A DNA stretch of 36,422 nt from an uncultured bacterium (lineage in GTDB: Bacteria > Planctomycetota > Phycisphaerae > Phycisphaerales > SM1A02). Shown here in pieces: positions 25,347 to 32,145 of the stretch. The position numbers and the translations under genes were made by a program. The notes under the pieces were generated by a model, which worked only from the letters and a program-made list of their open reading frames with translations, was not told the DNA's origin and searched no databases. Location: NCBI GenBank assembly GCA_903831295.1, contig CAIKXA010000107.1, positions 1-36,422 on the forward strand. Reading direction: 5' to 3'. Numbering within the stretch: the first letter of the stretch is position 1; the number at the start of each line of letters is the position of its first letter.

Positions 25347-26771
25347 TCACTTCGCCGCGGCTTCGGCGTCCACGGCGCGGAATCTGTTCAACGCGTTCAA
25401 TGCCGCAACTTTGTAGCACTCGGCAAATGTCGGATAGTTGAAAACCGTGTTCACAAAATAATCCAAGCCGCCACCAAGAGCCAACACCGCTTGACCAATG
25501 TGCACAATTTCCGTGGCTTGGCTTCCAATGCAATGCACGCCCAAAAGTTTGCGCGAGTCACGGTGGAAAATAAGTTTCAACACGCCTTGGTCGTCGCCAC
25601 GAATTTGTCCGCGCGCGCTTTCGGAATAGCGCGCCACGCCAATTTCATAGGGCACCAAATCCTTGGTCAATTCCTGTTCGGTGGATCCCACCATACTCAA
25701 CTCAGGCACGGCATAAATTCCATAAGGCCAATATTTTGGAATAGCCACGTGAGGCAAACCAAACATGTCGCACGCCGCAATGCGGCCTTGCTCGTAACTG
25801 GTGGCCGCCAAGCCTGGCGCTCCAATCACATCACCCGCCGCGTAAATATTTTCAACCGTGGTGCGGTAGCGCTCATCCACTTTAATTCTTCCGCGCTCAT
25901 CCGCGGAAAGACCCACCGCCTGCAAATCCAAACCCTCAACGTTGCCTTGACGCCCCGCGCTGGCCAACACCACATCCGTCACAATCACCTTGCCACTTTT
26001 CATTTCAATGGTCACAGCGGGCTTGGGTCCAACCGAGCGACTGACGCTGGCCACTTCTTCATTCAAGCGGAAAGTCACGCCTTTTTTGCGCATTTGATGC
26101 ACAAGCTCGTCCACTAATTCAGTCTCCATGAACGCGATCGGTCGATCCACTTTATCAAGCACGGTCACCTGCACACCAATCTGCGCGAACATGCTGGCGT
26201 ACTCAATGCCGATCACGCCGGCGCCAATCACCACCATGGTGCGCGGAATTTTTGGCAGCGACAAAATCGTGTCGCTCGTGAAAATACATTCCATGTCTGG
26301 AATCATCTTCACCGGCATGGCCGCGCGGCTACCTGTTGCAATAAGCACAAACGACGTGTGCAACGTGCGATTGATATCCATGCCTTCAACGTGAATTTCA
26401 TTCGGCGTCACAAATCGGCCAAGGCCAGGAATGATTTCAATGTCGTTGCGGTCAAACTGATCCTGCACAACTTCACTCTCGCGTTCCACAACCAAGTCAA
26501 CTCGACTCAACAACGCTTCCATGGTTGGACGTACGGGGCGCGTTCCCAAAGCGTGCATGCTCAGGGTGATGCTGCGGCGCGTCATGCTGCGCACAGCCTC
26601 GCGAAATGTTTTACTGGGAATGGTTCCGGAATGAATGCACGCGCCGCCAATGCCCGCGCCCTTTTCCACCACGCACACGCGCTTGCCAAGTTTGGACGCT
26701 TGCACAGCGGCGCGTTGACCCGCTGGCCCGCTGCCAATCACAACCAAGTCATATTCATACATATCTGTCAT
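25347..26771 (-). CDS. sthA: Soluble NAD(P)+ transhydrogenase (SthA type flavoprotein)
   Basis: SthA passes electrons from NADPH to NAD+ and balances the two pools in the cytoplasm. The 474-residue flavoprotein disulphide-reductase-fold protein has GSGPAGQRAA near the start, then GGACIHSGTIPSKTFREA. The position of the second redox Cys of lipoamide dehydrogenase (CxxxxC) is Thr here, as in SthA (CTHWGT), so disulphide chemistry is not expected. It also has a second GxGxxG (VIGAGVIGIEYASMFA), the FAD segment IYAAGDVIG and the dimerisation domain. ATG 26771 (MTDMYEYD) is chosen; the frame extends to a TTG at 26795. TATCCT lies 11 bases before the ATG. Confidence 0.92.
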   Translation of the reverse strand: MTDMYEYDLVVIGSGPAGQRAAVQASKLGKRVCVVEKGAGIGGACIHSGTIPSKTFREAVRSMTRRSITLSMHALGTRPVRPTMEALLSRVDLVVERESEVVQDQFDRNDIEIIPGLGRFVTPNEIHVEGMDINRTLHTSFVLIATGSRAAMPVKMIPDMECIFTSDTILSLPKIPRTMVVIGAGVIGIEYASMFAQIGVQVTVLDKVDRPIAFMETELVDELVHQMRKKGVTFRLNEEVASVSRSVGPKPAVTIEMKSGKVIVTDVVLASAGRQGNVEGLDLQAVGLSADERGRIKVDERYRTTVENIYAAGDVIGAPGLAATSYEQGRIAACDMFGLPHVAIPKYWPYGIYAVPELSMVGSTEQELTKDLVPYEIGVARYSESARGQIRGDDQGVLKLIFHRDSRKLLGVHCIGSQATEIVHIGQAVLALGGGLDYFVNTVFNYPTFAECYKVAALNALNRFRAVDAEAAAK

Positions 26772-26862
26772 AAGGTTGAGAGAGGATAGCGGCAAAGAGC
26801 GCGGTCCTATTTCAGTTGCACATTCGCATCTTTGTCATTGCCCGATGTGTAATCCCTAAAAA

Positions 26863-28005
26863 TCAGCCGTTTCGCTGCGCAAAATCACGCATGACATCAG
26901 CCAACGCTTTGGCTCCCTCAATGGGCATGGCGTTGTACATACTGGCGCGCATTCCGCCCGTAGCTTTGTGCCCCGCCAATGCGGCAAGCCCGGCGTTGGC
27001 GGCTTCCTTTAAGAACAAAGGCTCATGCTTGGGATTGGCCGCGTGAAAAAGCACGTTCACAAAACTCTGGCATTCCGTTTGCGCGTTGGCTTTCCAAAAA
27101 CCATTTGAGTCTCGAATGGCCGCCAAAACCAAATCGCTGCGCGTCTTCGCGCGGCGTTGCATTTCAAGAAGCCCACCTTGACGAAGAATCCACTGGCACA
27201 TCAAGCCAACAGTGTGCATGCCAAATGTGGCTGGCGTGTTCAAGCGGCTTTCCGCTTTGGCGTGCTCGTCGTAGCGCAACATGCTTGGCAACTTTCGAAC
27301 AGGCGCCTTCAATAAGTCGCGGCGAATCACCACCATGGTCATGCCAGATGGACCAAGATTTTTTTGCCCCGAGGCATACAAGAAAGCGCAGCCCTTCAAG
27401 TCCAGTGGCTCCGCGTAAATATCACTGCTCGCGTCGCGCGCCAACCACGCGCCCGCGGCTGGTTGCGGCGGCGCAACCCAACGCGTTCCCCACACGGTGT
27501 TGTTGGAGCAGTAATGCAAATAGGTTGAGCCCGGCGTGGTCTTCAACTCGCCAGCGCGCGGAGTGCGGCTATATCCAAAGTCCGCGCCCTTCCAAATTTC
27601 ATTGATTTTTCCGACTTCTTTGCCATCCGCGATCGCTTTTGAAGTCCACACGCCGGTGTCTGGATAATCAGCGCTCGCGCCGTCGGCCAGAAAGTTCAGC
27701 GGCAACATTCCAAATTGCTGCGTGGCGCCGGCGGGCAAAAACAACACCGCGTAGTCCTGAGAAATATTTCCAACTTTGCGAAACGCATCTTCGCTCTCTT
27801 GCAAAATCTTCTCAAACAATTCGCCGCGGTGGGAAATTTCCAGAATGCCCGCGCCACCACCGCGAAGATCCACCAAGTCGGCTTGCAGTTGCTCAAGCAC
27901 TTCAAGCGGCATGGTGGCCGGACCCGCTGAGAAATTAAATACGCGCCCTCCAGGCAAAGGGCGAACCGCGCTGGCATGAACCTGACCTTGGGTTGCGTGA
28001 CTCAT
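26863..28005 (-). CDS. serC: Phosphoserine aminotransferase
   Basis: SerC converts 3-phosphohydroxypyruvate and glutamate to phosphoserine, the second step of serine synthesis; it also serves pyridoxal phosphate synthesis in some bacteria, and pdxJ is in this window. The 380-residue product has FNFSAGPATMP near 23-33, GGGAGILEISHRG, LPAGATQQFGMLP, and the PLP lysine K215 in ASGQKNLGPSG. The C-terminal ATGGMRASMYNAM binds substrate phosphate. Its length is slightly above the usual 360. ATG 28005 overlaps the serA stop in ATGA (28002-28005), and GAGGAAAT before it offers a weak Shine-Dalgarno site. It is downstream of serA in one operon. Confidence 0.96.
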   Translation of the reverse strand: MSHATQGQVHASAVRPLPGGRVFNFSAGPATMPLEVLEQLQADLVDLRGGGAGILEISHRGELFEKILQESEDAFRKVGNISQDYAVLFLPAGATQQFGMLPLNFLADGASADYPDTGVWTSKAIADGKEVGKINEIWKGADFGYSRTPRAGELKTTPGSTYLHYCSNNTVWGTRWVAPPQPAAGAWLARDASSDIYAEPLDLKGCAFLYASGQKNLGPSGMTMVVIRRDLLKAPVRKLPSMLRYDEHAKAESRLNTPATFGMHTVGLMCQWILRQGGLLEMQRRAKTRSDLVLAAIRDSNGFWKANAQTECQSFVNVLFHAANPKHEPLFLKEAANAGLAALAGHKATGGMRASMYNAMPIEGAKALADVMRDFAQRNG

Positions 28006-29270
28006 GATTTCCTCACAATCGAAGTGATGCTTGCGCTTAACACATTGGCGTTGCGACGAATGGTGTTCATTTGTTCCTCTGTTGGAGTTTGGTTCAAGTG
28101 AATGCGGGCCAACGCGGCCTCGCCACCATCGTAAATAATATTTTCCATCTCCTCGGCGTTGATGCCCGCTTGGCCCAATGTGTAAAATACATGCGCCAAC
28201 ACGCCGGGACGATTCAAATGCCTCACCGACAACAACGTTGTCGCGGGCGTGGAACGCGCGCGATTCACGCAGTTTGGCGCGGAACCACTCTCCAACCACT
28301 CGCGGATCACGCGCACGGTTTCAGCCGCCACGGCGTGGGCCGCCTGCGTGGTGGAAGCGCCCACATGAAATGTTCCGTACACGCCCGGCACCTTGGCAAT
28401 GGCCTCATCAAATTTCGCGTCATCTTTGTCAGGCTCATGCGCGAACACATCAAGACCCGCGCGAATGCCGCGGCCACGAACCGCCGCCGCCAACGCCGCC
28501 TCATCCACAACTCGACCACTTGAAGTGTTCACGAAAATGGAATTGAGTTTCATGGCGTTCAAAAACTTCTCGCCAATCAACAAGTCTGTCTCCTCATGCA
28601 CGGCCAAACTTACGCTCACCACATCGGCCAACTTTGCCAAGTTGACAATGTTGGCGCAGAAGTGCACGCCCGCCGCGTCAGCTTTCTCCTCCGTGAGTTG
28701 ACGACTCCACGCCACAACACTCATGCCGAAGGCTTTGGCGCGCCGCGCAATTTCCATTCCAACTTGTCCCAAACCAATGACGCCAAGAGTGCGTCCATGC
28801 AAACCCGCGGCCTGCAAATATTCTTTGCGCTTCCATAATCCGTTGCGCATTTCAATCACTTGATCAGGCAAGCGACGATCACACGCAAGAATGTGCGCCC
28901 ACGCCAACTCCGCCACCGCATTGGCATTTCGCCCGGGACAATTGGCGACAAACACTCCGCGACGACTGGCCGCGCCAAGATCAATTTCATCCACGCCGGC
29001 GCCCGCTTGCACCACCAAAGCAAGTTTTGGGCTGGCTTCGATAGCGGCCTCATTCACAACAGTTTCGCGCACCACCAATACTTCGGCTTGCGTATCCGCA
29101 AGGCGCTTAGCCAAATCTTTGGAGGCCAACTCTGGCTCGTACACAACTTCGCAACCCATGTCTTGAATGGCTTGAACACCGTTGCCACCAATGGTGTCGG
29201 CCACCAAAACTTTCACGATGGTTCTAGGAATTGAATTTGAATTTGCGCTGCTTCTAGAAAATACTGTCAT
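28002..29270 (-). CDS. serA: D-3-phosphoglycerate dehydrogenase with ACT domain
   Basis: SerA oxidises 3-phosphoglycerate to 3-phosphohydroxypyruvate with NAD+. The 422-residue protein has the substrate domain (VQAGAGVDEIDL near 87-98), the NAD loop GLGQVG (166-171), the catalytic Glu in LDVFAHEP, the catalytic His in TFHVGAST, and a C-terminal ACT domain (about 345-420) with RPGVLAHVFYTLGQAGIN for likely serine feedback. The segment that in relatives reads NxSRG or NxARG reads NTSSGRVVDE, so the usual catalytic Arg is Ser, with an Arg two residues later. ATG 29270 has TACACT 6 bases upstream; an internal GTG at 29216 is a less likely start. It is upstream of serC and downstream of the DUF1015 gene. 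Confidence 0.93.
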   Translation of the reverse strand: MTVFSRSSANSNSIPRTIVKVLVADTIGGNGVQAIQDMGCEVVYEPELASKDLAKRLADTQAEVLVVRETVVNEAAIEASPKLALVVQAGAGVDEIDLGAASRRGVFVANCPGRNANAVAELAWAHILACDRRLPDQVIEMRNGLWKRKEYLQAAGLHGRTLGVIGLGQVGMEIARRAKAFGMSVVAWSRQLTEEKADAAGVHFCANIVNLAKLADVVSVSLAVHEETDLLIGEKFLNAMKLNSIFVNTSSGRVVDEAALAAAVRGRGIRAGLDVFAHEPDKDDAKFDEAIAKVPGVYGTFHVGASTTQAAHAVAAETVRVIREWLESGSAPNCVNRARSTPATTLLSVRHLNRPGVLAHVFYTLGQAGINAEEMENIIYDGGEAALARIHLNQTPTEEQMNTIRRNANVLSASITSIVRKS

Positions 29271-29276
29271 GCCAAG

Positions 29277-29282
29277 AGTGTA
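29277..29282 (-). promoter_or_regulatory. Leaderless-type -10 (TACACT) for serA
   Basis: On the minus strand TACACT is followed by 6 bases and ATG at 29270. It lies in the 21-base gap after the DUF1015 gene, so serA-serC may have their own promoter in addition to read-through. Confidence 0.45.
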
Positions 29283-29291
29283 TCTAGATGG

Positions 29292-30500
29292 TCACAAAAT
29301 CGACTGAATAAAAAGCCCGCTTGGTATGGTCGCATTGAAAGTTGCCGCGTGACGCGGAATGCTTTCGTTGCCCCGGGCAATCTCTATGAGATCCGCCACA
29401 GACGCTCGAGAAAATATAAATGCCGCGTGTGCCTGCCCTGAATCCACATATTGCGTCAATTGCGCCGGACTGACCGCCGCATTCATGCTGTGAATTTGAA
29501 TGGCTGCTACATCCGCACTGGCCTGGGTCCATGGAGTCAATACCGCCTGTTCAAAGCGGGTGCGCTCCCAATTCGCGGCGTTTGAATGCCCTAATTTGGC
29601 CAGCGGTAATCGCCTTCGCGTCCAAAGACCGCCGCCAGAATTCATGCCGCTATTTGAAGGACGCGAACTCGCCATGTACGTGTCAAAAAATCCAGAAGGT
29701 GGATCGCCCATGTGCTGCTCGCTTGCCACGCCCACGGAATCTTGCAATTGCATCAAGCATGTATTGAGCAAATCCGCATCGCCACCCGAAACCAGAATGT
29801 GGGATGGACAAACCGTGACCCGATCAATGGGCGTAAGCGCAACGGCTCGAAGCACCGGCGTTGCACTTTCAGAATGCATCTCGCGCGCAAACATTTCATC
29901 ACCACTCAACACCATCAATGACTTGAGTTGCCCAACAAGCTCGGCCAACAGCGCCGCGTTCTTGCAAGCCCACACAGTGTGCGTCGCGCCATCCTTGCCT
30001 AAAAAATGCGTCAAGGGTCGCTCATTGGTGTTGTCGTGAATCACATCCGACAACTCATCATGATCTTGATAGGCCAACACAGGAATTTCCGCGTGCGCTG
30101 TCAGCGCCAAATCCCTTTGCCAAGTCTGACGCGCGACATCGTGGTCCGATTTTTGAAATCGCATAAAAGTTGAAATAATACTTGGCGACATCGCCAGCGC
30201 CGCAATCAGCGCCACATGTTTTTCACCGGCGCGAACTTGTCGATAAACGTACATCAGTGGTTGCTCGTCTTGGCAAATCCACTTTTCATTTTTCATGCGC
30301 GCAAACAAAGTCGCTCCCGCGTTGGGCGCATTGAATTTCTCGCGCGCATCTGCGCCAATCACTTGCAGCCACGAATTAGGAAACGCAGCAAGTCTTCGCG
30401 CGGCTTCTTGCGGCGGCAAGCGCATGCCAGGCTCGCAGGATATTTCCGCGCTCTTGGCTGGAATGGGTCGAAATGCTGCGAATGGATGAATCTTGAACAT
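29292..30500 (-). CDS. DUF1015 family protein
   Basis: The 402-residue product opens with FKIHPFAAFRP, the hallmark opening of DUF1015, and has the family length. MYVYRQ near 80 and the HTVWAC segment near 185 also fit. No signal peptide or membrane helix is seen, so it is probably cytoplasmic. Its biochemical role is unknown. It lies 21 bases upstream of serA and reads the same way; as I recall, DUF1015 genes accompany serA and serC in other phyla too, which hints at a role in serine metabolism (no serB is present here). ATG 30500 is chosen over a TTG at 30539 because residues before FKIHPF are not conserved. TACTAT 20 bases upstream is a likely -10, giving a short leader. Confidence 0.8.
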   Translation of the reverse strand: MFKIHPFAAFRPIPAKSAEISCEPGMRLPPQEAARRLAAFPNSWLQVIGADAREKFNAPNAGATLFARMKNEKWICQDEQPLMYVYRQVRAGEKHVALIAALAMSPSIISTFMRFQKSDHDVARQTWQRDLALTAHAEIPVLAYQDHDELSDVIHDNTNERPLTHFLGKDGATHTVWACKNAALLAELVGQLKSLMVLSGDEMFAREMHSESATPVLRAVALTPIDRVTVCPSHILVSGGDADLLNTCLMQLQDSVGVASEQHMGDPPSGFFDTYMASSRPSNSGMNSGGGLWTRRRLPLAKLGHSNAANWERTRFEQAVLTPWTQASADVAAIQIHSMNAAVSPAQLTQYVDSGQAHAAFIFSRASVADLIEIARGNESIPRHAATFNATIPSGLFIQSIL

Positions 30501-30543
30501 GAAAAAAACCTTGTTCGAAATAGTATCCACCCCGATCAACCCC

Positions 30544-30561
30544 GATTTTTAATCAAAAATC
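30544..30561. promoter_or_regulatory. Operator-like palindrome GATTTTT-N4-AAAAATC
   Basis: This is a perfect 7+7 inverted repeat with a 4-base centre in the divergent region, about 20 bases upstream of the DUF1015 -10 on the minus strand. Its lack of a following T tract on either strand argues for a protein-binding site rather than a terminator. Confidence 0.35.
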
Positions 30562-30585
30562 AGGCATGTTGCGCTCAAAGTTCAG

Positions 30586-30687
30586 TCTGTGCGGGCGCCA
30601 TGGGCAAATGTGTCTGGATTGCTCACAAGAAACTTCAGTGGGTTCTTTCAACGGTCGACCTCAAGGGTGGCTTCTGTGCGGAAGCCA
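30586..30687 (+). repeat. Pair of imperfect 15-base direct repeats in the HD-GYP leader
   Basis: TCTGTGCGGGCGCCA (30586-30600) and TCTGTGCGGAAGCCA (30673-30687) match at 13 of 15 positions, 87 bases apart. The second forms the loop and 3' arm of a TGGCTTC/GAAGCCA hairpin. Confidence 0.6.
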
Positions 30688-30720
30688 ATCGCGCTTGAAA
30701 AAACTTTAGAGAGGACCGAC

Positions 30721-31821
30721 ATGAAACTTCAATTAAGCCACGCAGAGTCATTCACCCCTTCTTTGCATATCGAACAACTCCACTCACCAAACCGCTCAGG
30801 CGGACGCTTTGACCGTCTCGCCGCGCGCATGCGCAAAGCAGGTTTGATTTGGGCGCAAGCCGAACCAAGCTACCTTCGAATTTCCAACGCCGATGAATGG
30901 CTCACACGATTGGTGGCGGACAGTTCTTGGATGCGCCGATCGGTTGATCAAGTGGTGACGCAGTGGGCCGCAAACAGTTGCGCTTTAGCTGTTGAAGCAA
31001 TCCCAGGTTGCTGGGTCATTCCAGCCGGCAAAAAAATTCGTTCCGATGGGATGTCTCGGGGACTCGTTGTGGCCATCACAAAAGACGCCATCGGTCAAAC
31101 CGGATCTTTGAACGCATTGTGCCAGTCCGCGGGCGTTGACTTTGAGTTGACACGCGACCTATTGCAACGCGAGCCAGCCATCTTGCGCCAAGAAATTCCC
31201 CGCATCAGCGCCATGCTGTCTTTGGTGCGCCCCGCTCCACTTCGAATCGCAAGCGCAGTTCCAACCGTGGAAGCTCTGTTGCGTGCGATTGAAACCGCAG
31301 ATCAATCCATCCGTGGCCACAGCGAACGCACGTCAAATCTTGCCTGCCGCTTGGCACAAGCTTGCAAACTCTCCCCAACGCAACAAGAAACCGCGCGCGT
31401 GGCTGGGCTGTTGCATGACGTTGGAAAGATTGGAATCCCCACGGAAATCCTGCAAAAACGTGGTCCATTGACCCCGGAAGAGCGCACTTTGGTGAATATG
31501 CATCCCGAAATGGGCAAACAAATTGTCTCAGGCTTGGGAGGCTTGGAGCGAACAGTGCCCGCCGTGTTGTGGCATCACGAACGATGGGACGGCGCTGGCT
31601 ACCCGCACGGATTGTCTGGCGAAAAGATTCCAGTGTTGGCGCGCATCATGTCGGTCGTGGATAGTTTCGACGCCATGCGCCGCAATCGTCCCTACCGTGA
31701 CTGCATGAGCATTGAAACCGCGCTGCAAGAAGTACACAACGGCGCTGGCGGACAATTTGATCCCGCAATTGCCAACACATTCATTGAGATGATCGATCGT
31801 GAGCCAGCGCTCGCCGCTTAA
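30721..31821 (+). CDS. HD-GYP domain protein, probable cyclic-di-GMP phosphodiesterase
   Basis: This is a 366-residue protein. The C-terminal HD-GYP domain (about 183-360) keeps GHSERT (H200), LLHDVGKIGIP (H232, D233), NMHPEMG (H261), HHERWDGAGYP (H285, H286, GYP 293-295) and VVDSFDAM (D314). It is therefore likely active in hydrolysing c-di-GMP or a related dinucleotide. Residues 1-180 are a non-membrane N-terminal region I do not recognise, probably sensory: FDRLAARMRKAGLIWAQAEPS, then an SNADEWLTRLVADSSWMRRSVDQ helix and a beta-rich part to 125. No response-regulator receiver or GGDEF domain is visible. ATG 30721 has GAGAGGA 5 bases upstream; the frame is open to a GTG at 30589, but that stretch holds the hairpins. 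A small sigma-4-like gene follows. Confidence 0.9.
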   Translation: MKLQLSHAESFTPSLHIEQLHSPNRSGGRFDRLAARMRKAGLIWAQAEPSYLRISNADEWLTRLVADSSWMRRSVDQVVTQWAANSCALAVEAIPGCWVIPAGKKIRSDGMSRGLVVAITKDAIGQTGSLNALCQSAGVDFELTRDLLQREPAILRQEIPRISAMLSLVRPAPLRIASAVPTVEALLRAIETADQSIRGHSERTSNLACRLAQACKLSPTQQETARVAGLLHDVGKIGIPTEILQKRGPLTPEERTLVNMHPEMGKQIVSGLGGLERTVPAVLWHHERWDGAGYPHGLSGEKIPVLARIMSVVDSFDAMRRNRPYRDCMSIETALQEVHNGAGGQFDPAIANTFIEMIDREPALAA

Positions 31822-31885
31822 AAAAAATTCAAGAAAATTGTTTTCACCCCTTGCGTGATACTTGGCATGTTGTCACAATCAACAT

Positions 31886-32140
31886 ATGAACTTTGAGGCC
31901 AAGGAAGGCTTCGCTGGTATAGACGCCGCAGAGCATAAGTATAAGACTCTGAAGATGGCGATAGGTTCACTCGCCCCATTTGATAGACACGTGTTACAAC
32001 TTCGCTGGGCCGATGATTTGTCGCGCCACGAAACCGCATCCGTGCTTGACCGAGACCCCGCTTCCGTGTTGGCGGCGGAAAATCGTTTGCGCGCTTGGAT
32101 GCGTGAGCAAATTGAAGTTGCCGAAGTTACCTTGGTCTAA
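31886..32140 (+). CDS. Small protein resembling sigma factor region 4
   Basis: This 84-residue protein has a central segment, LAPFDRHVLQLRWADDLSRH then ETASVLDRDPASVLAAENRL, that follows the sigma-70 region 4 pattern (L..xeR.vl.LR....s..EiA..L......V). This is a helix-turn-helix that in sigma factors contacts the -35 box. No region 2 is present, so it is not a complete sigma factor; it could be a stand-alone DNA-binding protein or bind core polymerase. The N-terminal 30 residues are charged. CACAAT lies 6 bases before ATG 31886 and there is no Shine-Dalgarno site. It starts 64 bases after the HD-GYP gene, so the two may be co-transcribed. It is convergent with the dockerin-like gene, 5 bases away. 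Confidence 0.6.
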   Translation: MNFEAKEGFAGIDAAEHKYKTLKMAIGSLAPFDRHVLQLRWADDLSRHETASVLDRDPASVLAAENRLRAWMREQIEVAEVTLV

Positions 32141-32145
32141 TTTGG

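Larger units (their letters stand above)
30501..30720. promoter_or_regulatory. Divergent control region between DUF1015 and HD-GYP genes
   Basis: This 220-base gap holds TACTAT (30517-30522, minus) for the DUF1015 gene, a direct repeat CCCCGATCAA/CCCCGATTTT, the palindrome at 30544-30561, two imperfect 15-base repeats, and two hairpins before the HD-GYP start. The hairpins are AAGAA/TTCTT near 30630-30650 and TGGCTTC/GAAGCCA at 30669-30687. I tried to match the leader to the c-di-GMP GEMM riboswitch by eye and could not. Confidence 0.4.

Noticed and set aside
30562-30720. c-di-GMP (GEMM) riboswitch before the HD-GYP gene
   Set aside because: The conserved GEMM core and its spacing are not seen; only unassigned hairpins and repeats are present.
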